Shown here: in pieces, positions 46,508-55,628 of the stretch
Layout: each line of letters begins with the position of its first letter
How positions within the stretch are numbered: the stretch's first letter is position 1
Assembly (NCBI RefSeq): GCF_001938565.1
Contig: NZ_MSYM01000007.1
Span: forward strand, 1-64,000
Source: Rhodoferax antarcticus ANT.BR
GTDB taxonomy: Bacteria > Pseudomonadota > Gammaproteobacteria > Burkholderiales > Burkholderiaceae_C
DNA: 64,000 nt
Direction of reading: 5' to 3'
Made by a program: the position numbers and the translations under genes
The notes under the pieces: model-generated
Seen by the model: only the letters and a program-made list of their open reading frames with translations
Database searches by the model: none
What the model was told of the DNA's origin: nothing

Positions 46508-46891
46508 TTATTTCAGGGCTAACTTAAGTTTGGCTTGCAGTATTTCCGGGCTTGGCGGCTTGACGATGTAGCCAAAGGTCCCCAGGGGTAAAGCTTGCTC
46601 CAGCGTCTCGGTGCTGGCATCGGCGCTCATGAAAATCACCTTCATTTTTTTTATCAAGGGGTTGGCGTGCTTGCGCAGTTGCTGGACAAATTCAATCCCG
46701 TTCATGGGCTGCATGTGGATGTCGGTGAGCACCAGATCGGGCTTGAAGCTGACCATCGCGCGCAGGGCACTGCCGCCGTCCTGCGCCGTCTCAATTGCGT
46801 GAATACCCAAACGGCGCAAGCTGTTGACCACAAAGGTGCGCATCACCTGATCGTCATCAACAACCAGAACTCGGGCAAGTGTGAATTTCAT
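46508..46891 (-). CDS. CheY-like single-domain response regulator
   Basis: 127 residues: receiver domain only. Acidic pocket V-V-D-D-D near residues 10-13, phosphoacceptor D-L-V-L-T-D-I-H-M near residue 57, conserved Ser in F-M-S-A-D and Lys in Y-I-V-K-P-P, followed by a normal alpha-5 helix. There is no output domain, so it works by protein contact. Placed between an MCP and an Hpt gene on one strand, it is a plausible phospho-acceptor for that Hpt protein. A 41-bp gap separates it from the MCP start. Confidence 0.92.
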   Translation of the reverse strand: MKFTLARVLVVDDDQVMRTFVVNSLRRLGIHAIETAQDGGSALRAMVSFKPDLVLTDIHMQPMNGIEFVQQLRKHANPLIKKMKVIFMSADASTETLEQALPLGTFGYIVKPPSPEILQAKLKLALK

Positions 46892-47026
46892 TGTGATGCG
46901 CTCTTTATGAAAAAAAACAGATCAGGACGAGGGTGTTTGGCGCCATCCGTACCAGATTGATACTAGCAGCACGCTCACGGGGAAACTTGGCAAAGAAGGG
47001 CGTCGCTTAACCGGAATTAATCCGCA

Positions 47027-47395
47027 TTAACCCACATCTAAAAAATATTGAATCTCGGCCAACAAACCGTGCAACTCAGGTCCGAGTTGTGCATATGCCA
47101 CCTGCACCACCGTCGCAGACTCGGTTTTGCTGAGCTTTTCAACCGAAACCACCTGCTCAATCAGGGCGTCGCTACCAAAGATGGGCACGTAGCCTTTGAG
47201 GGCATGCAACATGCGGTTGGCGCTCGCCACATCACCGGCTTGCAGCGCTGCATCCATGGAAGGCACATCGGCTGACAAACTGACCAGCACGGTGGCCAGA
47301 ATGTTGCGCAGTGCTGCCTCGGAACCCATCATGTCAGCACCGCGCGCGACATCTAGGCGCGTGGCAACCGGGTTGCTGATGAATGGACTGTTCAT
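47027..47395 (-). CDS. Hpt-domain phosphotransfer protein
   Basis: 122 residues, all-helical. The phospho-accepting histidine is in M-L-H-A-L-K-G-Y-V-P-I-F-G near residue 65, the standard H-x-L-K-G Hpt motif. It starts M-N-S-P-F and has conserved A-L-Q-A-G-D one helix earlier. No kinase domain is present, so it must shuttle phosphate between a kinase elsewhere and the neighbouring CheY-like protein. The azlD stop lies just 3 bp upstream on the same strand. Confidence 0.88.
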   Translation of the reverse strand: MNSPFISNPVATRLDVARGADMMGSEAALRNILATVLVSLSADVPSMDAALQAGDVASANRMLHALKGYVPIFGSDALIEQVVSVEKLSKTESATVVQVAYAQLGPELHGLLAEIQYFLDVG

Positions 47396-47398
47396 GAC

Positions 47399-47866
47399 TC
47401 AAACCCTTTTTATTTCCTGATGCGCGTAACCGCCGCGGCTACAACCGCATTGACACAACAACAGACACGGCCAAGCCATTCTAAAACCCTGGCCAAGCAC
47501 CGCCCAGTGAGGTTTCCACCAGCCCAAAGCCAGATGCAGCGGCAAATACACCGCCATGCCCATCACAATCGTGCCCAGTACCGCCTGGCGCTGGGCTCTG
47601 TGGGTCAAAAACCAGGCGGCACCTGCCAGCGCCGCAAACAGCCGGGCGTCTTGCCAGCCGGGCATGAGCTGCCCGTGCGTCATGACCAGTTCTGGCACGA
47701 TCACCGTGGCCAGTGCCGTATTTGGTGCGTATTGCAAACCGCGCTGCGCCCAGTGTGGCAACTGCCACGGCTTGCTGGAGATGAAAAACAGCGAGCGCGT
47801 GACCACCGTGATCACCGCCAGCCCGAGAATCACCAGCACCGTCCAGACATCCGTCACGGACCTCAT
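47399..47866 (-). CDS. AzlD-domain branched-chain amino acid exporter subunit
   Basis: 155 residues, longer than the usual ~105. The hydrophobic core with V-I-T-V-V-T-R-S-L-F-F, L-Q-Y-A-P-N-T-A-L-A-T-V-I-V-P and A-L-A-G-A-A-W-F-L-T-H-R matches AzlD (PF05437). After residue ~118 the extension (C-L-L-L-C-Q-C-G-C-S-R-G-G) is atypical and may be read into what was intergenic DNA. Its partner azlC, immediately upstream with a 4-bp overlap, is broken, so the exporter is probably inactive. Confidence 0.8.
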   Translation of the reverse strand: MRSVTDVWTVLVILGLAVITVVTRSLFFISSKPWQLPHWAQRGLQYAPNTALATVIVPELVMTHGQLMPGWQDARLFAALAGAAWFLTHRAQRQAVLGTIVMGMAVYLPLHLALGWWKPHWAVLGQGFRMAWPCLLLCQCGCSRGGYAHQEIKRV

Positions 47867-48374
47867 GCAGAACCGCCCGAAGTGGTGTCACGAGCCCGGC
47901 GCGCCGACTCCAGCAGCAGGCTCATGGCCACCGCCGCAGCAATGGCCAACAAAATATTCAGCTTGAACGGCAACGCAAAAGCGGCCACGGCTGCAGCCCC
48001 AGCCACCCCGGCACTGACCCAGCGCAATCGGCTGGACGCCAAAGACATCAAGATGCCCAGCAGCGCCAGGATGCCGGCAAAACCCAGGCCCCAGGCGGCA
48101 GGAATCAGGCCCGCCAGGAAGATGCCCAATAGGCCATGCCCACTCACGACACCCAGGTCACGCCACAGTTGCCCGCAAGAAACGCTTGCTGCGCCAGCTG
48201 CGGTTCAGGCGTTGTGGTCACACCCATCAACAGCGCTTCAAAGGTACTCAGGCCCGAGTTCATCATCGCCACGCCGGTCATCAGCCCCCAGGCCGCCAAG
48301 CCTGGCGCCGCACCCAGCGCGTCCAGCGCACCTGCGCGAAATTCAGAATGCCGAAGCCAGGCAGCGTTGAACAA
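47863..48374 (-). pseudogene. azlC permease gene with central deletion and frameshift
   Basis: AzlC is the large permease subunit of branched-chain amino acid export, normally ~230 residues. Here F-R-A-G-A-L-D and A-A-W-G-L-M-T-G-V-A-M-M-N-S-G-L-S-T-F-E-A-L-L-M-G are followed near 48222 directly by P-E-P-Q-L-A-Q-Q-A-F-L-A-G-N-C-G-V-T-W-V-S and a stop. About 80 central residues (several helices) are gone. After a frameshift near 48146 the C-terminal part (I-P-A-A-W-G-L-G-F-A-G-I-L-A-L-L-G, L-P-F-K-L-N-I) continues to 47863. A TTG at 48374 is the likely old start. Confidence 0.85.
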
Positions 48375-48396
48375 CTCGGCGCCCCTGGTTGGCAGC

Positions 48397-49356
48397 TTAG
48401 CCCAGCACGGTGCCGGGCTGCAGATCAAAGCCGCGCAAGAAATCCGCCACGCCCAGCCGCTTGCCACCCGGGCGCTGCAGTTCGTTTAACAATACTATTG
48501 AATCCATAGCTGCTACCGCAATACCCGTATGGGCTACAGCCAGTATTAGCCCATAAGACTGGGATGTGGGCGGTGTACCCGTGCCGACGCTGGCCGCCCA
48601 CACTTTGAGGGGCTCACCGCGCAACAAGGTACTGGCCCCGGGAAACGGGTTGAAGGCACGCACCCGCCGGGTAATGGTGGCCGCAGGCTGTGCCCAGTCA
48701 ATGACCGCTTCGGCTTTACCCACCTTGGCGGCGTAGGTCACGCCCGCGGTGGGCTGTGCGACCGGGCGCAGCGAACCCTGCTGCAGTAGCGCCAGGGCCT
48801 GCACCATCAGTTGCGCGCCCAGGTCAGCCAACTGGTCGTGCAGGCTGCCAGTGGTGGCGGTGTCTTGAATCGGTACCGCCTGACTCAGCAGCATGTCGCC
48901 GGTATCCAGCCCGGCATCCATCTGCATGATGGTGACACCGGTCTGCGTGTCGCCCGCCTCAATGGCCCGGTGAATCGGCGCGGCACCACGCCAGCGCGGC
49001 AACAAGGAGCCATGAATATTGAAACAGCCCTGCTTTGGCAGCGCCAGCACCCATTGCGGCAGGATGAGTCCGTAAGCCGCAACCACCATGGCATCGGCAC
49101 CGAGCGCTTGCAGCAGCTGTTGTGCCGCATGCGCGTCGTCAGCGTACTTGCCATCGAGACGCAGGCTGCGCGGCTGTGCAATGGGAATGCCATGTTGCTG
49201 GGCCAGTTGCTTGACCGGCGAGGCGTGCAATTTAAGGCCGCGCCCTGCCGGGCGGTCGGGCTGGGTCAGCACCAGCGCGACCTCATGGCCAGCGGCCAAC
49301 AGGCTGGCCAGTGCAACCGCTGCAAATTCAGGGGTTCCCGCAAAGACCAGCTTCAA
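48397..49356 (-). CDS. fmt: methionyl-tRNA formyltransferase
   Basis: 319 residues from the ATG at 49356, overlapping the def stop by four bases. It formylates Met-tRNAi. N-terminal [25 protein letters not shown], formate-binding [19 protein letters not shown] near 110-128, [11 protein letters not shown] near 147. C-terminal anticodon-arm domain follows. Residues near 270-295 ([16 protein letters not shown]) are encoded by a dispersed-repeat copy within the C-terminal beta domain, without breaking the frame. Confidence 0.96.
   Translation of the reverse strand: MKLVFAGTPEFAAVALASLLAAGHEVALVLTQPDRPAGRGLKLHASPVKQLAQQHGIPIAQPRSLRLDGKYADDAHAAQQLLQALGADAMVVAAYGLILPQWVLALPKQGCFNIHGSLLPRWRGAAPIHRAIEAGDTQTGVTIMQMDAGLDTGDMLLSQAVPIQDTATTGSLHDQLADLGAQLMVQALALLQQGSLRPVAQPTAGVTYAAKVGKAEAVIDWAQPAATITRRVRAFNPFPGASTLLRGEPLKVWAASVGTGTPPTSQSYGLILAVAHTGIAVAAMDSIVLLNELQRPGGKRLGVADFLRGFDLQPGTVLG
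48494..48547 (+). repeat. dispersed repeat, copy inside fmt
   Basis: Plus-strand cores CATAGCTGCTACCGC and CGTATGGGCTACAGCC, antisense to fmt; more diverged than most copies, but the first core and the TATGGGCT block align. Read in the fmt frame as [15 protein letters not shown]. Confidence 0.65.
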
Positions 49357-49874
49357 ACCAGCTTGGCAACGCGGCCTTCGCGCTGCGCTTTCAGCAGTTT
49401 GGTCTTGATGCGGTTGCGTTTGAGCGGCGACAGGTATTCAACAAACACTTTACCTAGCAAGTGGTCCATTTCGTGTTGGATGCACACCGACAGCATGCCC
49501 TCGGCTTCGATCAGGCACAGCTTGGCGTCGCGGTCTTGCGCCTCGATCTTGATGCTGTCATGACGCTGGACGCTGTCAAAAATGCCGGGCACCGACAGGC
49601 AGCCTTCTTCATTGAGGTGCATTCCTGAGCTGTTCCAGAGCATCTTCGGGTTGATCAGCACCAGCGGGGTGTCGCGGCCATCGGACAGGTCCATGACCAC
49701 AACCCGCTCGTGAACATCCACTTGGGTGGCGGCAAGACCGACACCGTTGGCTTCGTACATGGTCTCCAGCATGTCGGCGATCAGGGTCTGAATGCGGTCA
49801 TCGACCGCTGCGACGGGCTTGGCGACGGTGTGTAGTCTTTCGTCTGGGTAGCAAATAATTGTGAGTAATGCCAT
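49353..49874 (-). CDS. def: peptide deformylase
   Basis: 173 residues. It removes the formyl group from nascent proteins, the counterpart of fmt, to which it is coupled by a 4-bp overlap. Metal site and catalytic motifs are intact: G-V-G-L-A-A-T-Q near residue 45, E-G-C-L-S-V-P-G near 90 and Q-H-E-M-D-H-L near 133, giving Cys-His-His ligands for iron. The end K-R-N-R-I-K-T-K is typical. Divergent from the LysM gene. Confidence 0.97.
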   Translation of the reverse strand: MALLTIICYPDERLHTVAKPVAAVDDRIQTLIADMLETMYEANGVGLAATQVDVHERVVVMDLSDGRDTPLVLINPKMLWNSSGMHLNEEGCLSVPGIFDSVQRHDSIKIEAQDRDAKLCLIEAEGMLSVCIQHEMDHLLGKVFVEYLSPLKRNRIKTKLLKAQREGRVAKLV

Positions 49875-50004
49875 AGTATGTGTCCTGAGATGTCATTATT
49901 TTCGCTACTTTTTTGCCCGCCTGCGCATTCGTCAGGCGAGAATCGTTGCTCAATCAAGGGCTTGAGCGCAAAATCTCGCGCGACACAACAGGGTACCAAA
50001 CACC

Positions 50005-51213
50005 ATGTCTACTATTTTTCTTAGAGCGGCCCGCACCCGGCTGAGCTGCACCTTGCTGGCCTGTGGCGCCCTAGTCAGCGGCGCGGTTCAGGCACAAAAC
50101 TTCCCCGTCACGGCGCAACAGCGTGCAACGGCCAACCAGGTGGCACAAAGTGGCGTGGCGTTGAGCGAACTCCGCGCCGACGCGCCGTCGCGCTACACCA
50201 TTAAATCAGGCGACACGTTGTGGGCTATCTCGGGCCTGTTCCTGAAGTCACCCTGGCGCTGGCCCGAGTTGTGGGGCATGAATCTGGCCGATATCAAAAA
50301 CCCGCACCTGATCTACCCCGGCCAAACGCTTTATTTGGACACCTCCAATGGGCGTGCCCGGCTAACCACCCGCGCAAACGACGGCGCCATCCCCACGGTC
50401 AAACTATCGCCCCGCACGCGCATTGAGGGCCTGGCTGACAGCGCCTTGCCGACCCTGCAAAACCATCTTATCGAGCCGTTTTTGTCGGACGGCATCATCG
50501 TCGACGACCAGACCATGAGCAGCGCACCGCGCATAGTGGCGGCGCAGGATGGCCGGGTGTTTCTGACCCACGGCGACCGCGCTTACGTGCGCAGCACCTC
50601 CTCGAACGAGCTGATTGACGACCCGCAGCACAAGCAACAAGTGTTCCGGGTGTTCCGTAACGCGATCCCCCTGAAAGACCCGGTCACTGGCGAAGTGCTG
50701 GGATTTGAGGCGGGCTATCTGGGCAAAGCCCTGCTGGCGCGCAGCGAAGGCACCCAAGAATCCACTGGCAAAGACGGCACCACCCAGGTTGATATCGTGC
50801 CTGCCACCATCGATATCGTCGACGTCAAGGAGGAAATGCGCGTGGGTGACCGCCTGTTGCCCGATCCGCCACGGCAATTGCAAAGCTATGTACCCCACGC
50901 GCCTCAGGCGCCAGTGGATGCGCGCATCGTCTCGATCTACGGTAGCGCCGTGGTGAATGCGGCGCAGAACCAAGTGGTGATCATCAACAAGGGCACCCAG
51001 GATGGCATGGAAAACGGCCATGTGCTGGCCATTTTGAACGCTGGCGCCCGGCTGGTCGACAAGACTGACGAGCAACGTGCCACTATCCGCCTGCCAGATG
51101 AGCGCAACGGCCTGCTGATGGTGTTTCGCACCTTTGACAAGCTCTCCTACGGGCTGGTGCTAGACATCACCAGCGGCGTTAAGGTGGGTGACCGACTGAT
51201 TAACCCACGTTAA
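50005..51213 (+). CDS. LysM peptidoglycan-binding envelope protein
   Basis: 402 residues. N-terminal signal sequence (T-L-L-A-C-G-A-L-V-S-G-A-V-Q-A-Q, cleavage likely near residue 31). A single LysM repeat at residues ~62-112 (Y-T-I-K-S-G-D-T-L-W-A-I-S-G-L-F-L, P-H-L-I-Y-P-G-Q-T-L-Y). The remaining ~290 residues are a beta-rich region with no catalytic motif I recognise, including G-D-R-L-L-P-D-P-P near 285 and a C-terminal G-D-R-L-I-N-P-R. Betaproteobacteria carry this gene directly before dprA and after a divergent def-fmt, exactly as here; a periplasmic role in the envelope is inferred. Confidence 0.9.
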   Translation: MSTIFLRAARTRLSCTLLACGALVSGAVQAQNFPVTAQQRATANQVAQSGVALSELRADAPSRYTIKSGDTLWAISGLFLKSPWRWPELWGMNLADIKNPHLIYPGQTLYLDTSNGRARLTTRANDGAIPTVKLSPRTRIEGLADSALPTLQNHLIEPFLSDGIIVDDQTMSSAPRIVAAQDGRVFLTHGDRAYVRSTSSNELIDDPQHKQQVFRVFRNAIPLKDPVTGEVLGFEAGYLGKALLARSEGTQESTGKDGTTQVDIVPATIDIVDVKEEMRVGDRLLPDPPRQLQSYVPHAPQAPVDARIVSIYGSAVVNAAQNQVVIINKGTQDGMENGHVLAILNAGARLVDKTDEQRATIRLPDERNGLLMVFRTFDKLSYGLVLDITSGVKVGDRLINPR

Positions 51214-51604
51214 AAGCGCGTTCCCAACGCCTTGCAGCGCCACCCAAGACCTTCTGACGACGTGCAACGCGACGAACTTGCAGCCTGGTTGCGCCTGACC
51301 CTCACCCCAGGTGTTGGCAACATCAGCGCCCGCAAACTGTTAGCGACGTTTGGCCTACCGCAGGCTATTTTTGACCAACCCACTGCCGCCTTGAAACAGG
51401 TGGTCAATAGCACTCAAGTGCAGGCGCTGTGCACTGAGCCGCAAGAACTGGCCGCCCTGGTTGACCTGACGTGGGTCTGGCTACAACAAAGCCCGGCCAA
51501 CGGTCCGCGGCGCCAAATAGCCACGCTGGGCGACCCGCTGTACCCGCAAGCACTGTTGAACCTGGATGATCCACCGCTGTTGCTGTACCTGCTGGGCAAT
51601 GCCA

Positions 51605-51670
51605 GTTATAAGCCAAATAAGCCTCCAGCCCTTATAGATAAAGCGCTGACAGCTACTTTTAATATAGCAA
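51605..51670 (-). repeat. dispersed repeat, insertion in dprA Rossmann-fold entrance
   Basis: Minus-strand cores GTAGCTGTCAGCGC and TATAAGGGCTGGAGGC. Antisense to dprA and read in frame as Y-K-P-N-K-P-P-A-L-I-D-K-A-L-T-A-T-F-N-I; relatives go from the L-L-L-Y strand almost directly to S-L-A-I-V-G-S-R. Confidence 0.92.
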
Positions 51671-52259
51671 ACAGGCAGACGATCGACACCCAATCAAGCC
51701 TGGCCATCGTCGGCAGCCGCAACCCAACACCCCAAGGCGCTGCCAATGCCCGGCTGTTTGCCAAGTCGTTCGCGCAAGCGGGGTTGACCGTGGTGAGCGG
51801 CCTGGCGCTGGGCATTGATGGCGCCGCACACCAAGGCGCACTCGATGGTGTCAGCGACAGCCACGCCGCCGTGACCGTGGCCGTGGTCGGCACCGGGCTG
51901 GACCGCGTCTACCCCAAGGCACACCACGGATCGTGGCTCACCGCATCGCTGAGCACGGGCTGCTGATCAGCGAGTATGCGCTGGGGACACCGCCATTGAC
52001 GGCCAACTTCCCCAAGCGCAACCGCTTGATTGCCGGGCTGGCGCAAGGCACGCTGGTGGTGGAGGCCGCCATCAAATCGGGCTCGCTGATCACCGCCCGG
52101 CTGACCTGCGAGCAGGGCCACGAGGTGTTTGCCATACCGGGCTCGATCCATGCCGCGCAATCGCGCGGCTGCCATGCGCTGATCAAACAAGGTGCCAAGC
52201 TGGTGGAGTCGGCACAGGATGTGCTGGGAGAACTGACCTGGCCCACCAAGCTGTCCAAA

Positions 52260-52313
52260 ACTACCGAATCCATAGCTGCTAGCGCTTATGCAGAAAGGGC
52301 TGAAGGCATTTTT
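52260..52313 (+). repeat. dispersed repeat, insertion in dprA linker
   Basis: Plus-strand cores CATAGCTGCTAGCGC and CAGAAAGGGCTGAAGGC, sense to dprA, read as E-S-I-A-A-S-A-Y-A-E-R-A-E-G-I-F between the Rossmann domain and the C-terminal winged helix. Confidence 0.88.
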
Positions 52314-52648
52314 GGCAATGATGATCAGCTGCTAAAGGCTCTGGGGTTTGACCCGGTCGGGCTGGAGGCGATGCAGGCCCGCACCGGCCTGGAGACGGCG
52401 CAACTGCAAGCACAGCTAATGGGGCTGGAGCTCGATGGCCTGGTGGCGCGCCTGCCAGGTGGCCTGTTTCAGCGCCTAAGCGCCTGATAGCGTTTCCAAA
52501 TCATTCAGTTTGTGCCAGACCCCGCAGGCAGTGCAGCAGCACGATGAGGCGAGGCAACTACGACACGGATGATTTTGCAATGCAATGAAGTCTGATTTTC
52601 CGGCCAGTTTCGCTCTTAGCGGCATCGACCCAGCGGTATATTGAGGCC

Positions 52649-53125
52649 ATGTTTGAAGTCCTCGCCTTTGTTTACGACAACTACTGCGACCGCTATACCT
52701 GCCCGGAACTGCCCGCCTTGCACCGAACCCTGAACACCCTTGGTTTCGTACCGCATCAGGTGGAGCGGGCACTGCTCTGGCTGGAAGACCTCAAAAATGC
52801 AGCGGCGCACTTGCCTAGCCGGGCGCCTTGTGGCGAGCCGCCAGCACCCGGTGCAGCTGCCATGCGGGTGCTGACCCGCACCGAGCAAACTAAGCTGGGA
52901 ATGAGTGGCTGGGGGTTGCTGGTTTTTCTGACAGCCGCTGGCGCCCTGCCCAGAGAAGAACTAGAACTGGTGCTGGAACGCGCCTTGGCCGCCCCCGCCA
53001 ACACGATCAGCCTGGATGAGCTGAAACTGCTGGTGCTGATGGTGTTTTGGGGGCTGGCCCGCGAGCCCGATGCCCTGGTGCGCGATGAGCTGTGCGACAA
53101 GCCGTGTAACCGGCTGGCGCATTGA
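52649..53125 (+). CDS. smg: Smg / DUF494 family protein
   Basis: 158 residues, family PF04361. It begins M-F-E-V-L-A-F-V-Y-D-N-Y, with L-G-F-V-P-H-Q-V-E-R-A-L-L-W-L-E-D-L near residue 30 and the conserved end block L-D-E-L-K-L-L-V-L-M-V-F-W near 120-132. Small helical cytoplasmic protein of unknown biochemical role. It follows dprA by 161 bp, its standard neighbour in proteobacteria, and is convergent with DUF1631. Confidence 0.94.
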   Translation: MFEVLAFVYDNYCDRYTCPELPALHRTLNTLGFVPHQVERALLWLEDLKNAAAHLPSRAPCGEPPAPGAAAMRVLTRTEQTKLGMSGWGLLVFLTAAGALPREELELVLERALAAPANTISLDELKLLVLMVFWGLAREPDALVRDELCDKPCNRLAH

Positions 53126-53129
53126 ACCG

Positions 53130-55613
53130 TCAGGCCAGCAGACGCGACGGATTGGCCTGAATTTCACCCAGCGCCGAGCGTGTGGCGCGCGCGGTCAACG
53201 GCTCGTCTTCCTGCGGATCGAGCAGCGCCACTTGCAGGTACGCCGCCAGACGCGGCGTCTGAAACAGGTAACTGTGGCCCAGGTTATTGGCAAACAAGTG
53301 CAGATGCCCCAGCGGGCTGCGCCAGACAAACTGCACCTGCGCTATGTTGGTCTTGTAATTCAACGCAAACCATGAGCCCAGCGCCAGATCGCGCGCCCAC
53401 TCCAGCATGACCGCACTGGCCTGTCCACCGCCCTCATTGATGACGTCCAGATCGGTCGTCTCAACACCCAGCAGTTCCTCAATGTTCTCGGTATCAAGCG
53501 GCAGCTCTTCACCGCCGTCATCGCTGATGTAGTCGTCCAGTTCAGCGAGCCGCAACGCCATTGCCTGGATCTGCTCGTCAGCGATCGCCTCGGTCTTGGC
53601 CATAAAGGCGTCAGCCAGGGTGTCACTGATGACTTTGATGTGCGCCTCCTGCGCCGAGCGTACGATGCCCAAACGGTTCATGCCGTCGCGCAAGTTAAGC
53701 AACAAGCCCGAGAGGCCAGCGATCACCTTGGACCGATCAGCACGGTTGGGTTTGGCACTGGCAGCCCAGATGAGGTCGGTGGCGGTCTTTTTCAGCATCA
53801 GGGTTTCCTCATGCTGTTTGCCCTGGCGCACGGTGGACACCGCCAACACCTCGGCCCAGACCTTGAACAGGAAGGAGCGAATTTCTTCGCGCACCGGCAT
53901 GTCCTTGAGCTGGTCGCGCAATTCAATGGTGTATTGAATGGCCAGGGTTTCCTTCTGCTCCAGCTGCTCGGCAACGCCCATCACCTTTTGCGCCGACGGC
54001 TTCTTGGCCAAATGTTTTTTCAGAAACTGCTGAAACTCTTCGTAGACCCGCTTGTAAACCCGATCACCGGTTTCGGGGTATTGCTCCACCACCTGCACGA
54101 CGCGCTTGATTTCTGCCTCCAGCGCCTCGGTGCTGATGCCACTGGAGTCGAAACCCAGCACACAGGAACCCATGTGGTCGATCAGCTGGCGCGCCGGGTG
54201 ATCAAGCTTGTTGAAAAAATCCGGGTCGGCCAGGGCAATGCGCAGCACCGGCATTTGCAGGCGCGCAAACCAGACCCGGGCACCGGCTGGAATACGGTCT
54301 TCCTGCAGAATCGACTGAAACATCAGCGCCACCAGTTCGATGATGGCTTTTTCGTTGTCGGTCTGGGCCTTGCCTTTAAGGTCAGTGGAGAGTTGCCGCA
54401 GCTCTGTGGCCATCTGCGCCACCGCTACCGGGTAGACGATCTGTCCGCCGCCGTCCGAGGTAAAAAACTGGACGTCCTGCAGCCGTGGCTGCTGGGCCAT
54501 GGCCATCATCAGCGGCGCCGACGGCCCAGCGTAGGCGATTTGCCCGTTAGCGCCACCCATGGCAGACGCCATGCCGAGGACACCGCCACCCAATTGCCCG
54601 GGGTAAACACCACCGCCTTGGTAGCCGGCTTCAGCGCCACCCGGTCCCGCCGGAACAAAACCACCGCCAGATCCGCCGGGTGCAAACCCTGCTGATGCAC
54701 CAGCACCAGGGGGGGCACTTTCCAGAAACGCCCCGCTGAGCAAACGCCCGACCTGTTCCATCAGGCCTTGCGCACGACCATAAATGCCACCCGCTCGACC
54801 CACTGGCGAGCCAATACGCACACCACCAGAGCGACTCTGCGCAGCAGCTTGCTGCCCTCTGGCCGCCTGGTCTGAGGCCCGGCGCTGCTGGCCTGTTACA
54901 GGGGCCTGAGGCGCTGGCGGTGGCTGGGGGAACGGCTCGTTCACATTCTCAAAAGACGAGGCACTGGTGGGCGAGCCAAATTCGATGACCGGCAGAACAC
55001 CCAGTTTGATCAGTTCCGCGTTGCAGCGGGTGTAGGCTTTGCCAAAATGTTCGTTCAGATGTTGCTGAACCACCGGCGTCACCAGTGGCCAGGCCTCGCG
55101 TGACATGCCGGCGGCCTCCCATTGCTCGACGACATGCAGGAGCATCACTTCCGGGTGAACAATGTCACGCGCGGACAAGGCCTGGTTGTTGTTGAGGTAT
55201 TTGAGCCGTTTGCACAGGTCGTGAACCGGCTCGGACCCCTTTTCCATCAGGTTCAATGCCATCCGTGAGGCGATGATTTTGTGCTCGACAGCGTCGGTTC
55301 CCAACAGTTCAAGCTCAAAGCCTGTGCCCAAGCGCGACTGTGGACCGGTGGGTTTCGGCTCGGCAACCAGCGCCGTCTGCCAGGCTTGGAGGGTGCCGTC
55401 CATCCAGCGCGTCTTGTAGCGCTGATAAGACATCCAGGTGTCGCGCCTCAACTGCGCCTCACGCGATGGCGCGGCTTCGTCCATCAGGTTTCTGAGACGC
55501 TCCTGAACCTTGTCCAGCAGCTCATGCAACGATGCACCCACCTGAGTGACCAGGCGCTGGCGCATCTGCAGCGCCAGTCTGGCTTGCGATGGGCTCAGCG
55601 GAAGGGTCGCCAC
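53130..55613 (-). CDS. DUF1631 family protein
   Basis: 827 residues, GTG start at 55613. DUF1631 (PF07793) spans most of the length: L-Q-M-R-Q-R-L-V-T-Q-V-G near the start, M-S-Y-Q-R-Y-K-T-R-W-M, F-E-L-E-L-L-G-T-D-A-V-E-H-K-I-I-A-S-R-M near 95, L-F-Q-S-I-L-Q-E-D and L-P-V-L-R-I-A-L-A-D-P-x-F in the middle, and F-V-W-R-S-P-L-G near 785. A ~170-residue Gly/Ala/Pro/Gln-rich stretch (residues ~225-375) separates two conserved halves. No catalytic motif is recognised. In Pseudomonas relatives it is linked to c-di-GMP or twitching regulators, but its biochemical role is unknown. No membrane segment. Confidence 0.9.
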   Translation of the reverse strand: MATLPLSPSQARLALQMRQRLVTQVGASLHELLDKVQERLRNLMDEAAPSREAQLRRDTWMSYQRYKTRWMDGTLQAWQTALVAEPKPTGPQSRLGTGFELELLGTDAVEHKIIASRMALNLMEKGSEPVHDLCKRLKYLNNNQALSARDIVHPEVMLLHVVEQWEAAGMSREAWPLVTPVVQQHLNEHFGKAYTRCNAELIKLGVLPVIEFGSPTSASSFENVNEPFPQPPPAPQAPVTGQQRRASDQAARGQQAAAQSRSGGVRIGSPVGRAGGIYGRAQGLMEQVGRLLSGAFLESAPPGAGASAGFAPGGSGGGFVPAGPGGAEAGYQGGGVYPGQLGGGVLGMASAMGGANGQIAYAGPSAPLMMAMAQQPRLQDVQFFTSDGGGQIVYPVAVAQMATELRQLSTDLKGKAQTDNEKAIIELVALMFQSILQEDRIPAGARVWFARLQMPVLRIALADPDFFNKLDHPARQLIDHMGSCVLGFDSSGISTEALEAEIKRVVQVVEQYPETGDRVYKRVYEEFQQFLKKHLAKKPSAQKVMGVAEQLEQKETLAIQYTIELRDQLKDMPVREEIRSFLFKVWAEVLAVSTVRQGKQHEETLMLKKTATDLIWAASAKPNRADRSKVIAGLSGLLLNLRDGMNRLGIVRSAQEAHIKVISDTLADAFMAKTEAIADEQIQAMALRLAELDDYISDDGGEELPLDTENIEELLGVETTDLDVINEGGGQASAVMLEWARDLALGSWFALNYKTNIAQVQFVWRSPLGHLHLFANNLGHSYLFQTPRLAAYLQVALLDPQEDEPLTARATRSALGEIQANPSRLLA

Positions 55614-55628
55614 GACGCAATCAGCGGC

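Larger units (their letters stand above)
51262..52487 (+). pseudogene. dprA: DNA-processing protein DprA gene with a frameshift and two repeat insertions
   Basis: DprA loads RecA on incoming single strands during transformation. Frame 1 from the GTG at 51262 (or TTG at 51232): L-R-L-T-L-T-P-G-V-G-N, then S-L-A-I-V-G-S-R-N-P-T, V-V-S-G-L-A-L-G-I-D-G-A-A-H, G-T-G-L-D-R-V-Y-P, then breaks near 51929. Frame 2 continues A-H-R-I-A-E-H-G-L-L-I-S-E-Y-A-L-G, N-F-P-K-R-N-R-L-I-A-G-L, V-V-E-A-A-I-K-S-G-S-L-I-T-A-R to 52487. One missing base explains it. A dispersed-repeat copy adds ~24 residues just before the Rossmann core (51605-51670), another lies in the C-terminal linker (52260-52313). Restored, it would be ~410 residues. 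Confidence 0.9.
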
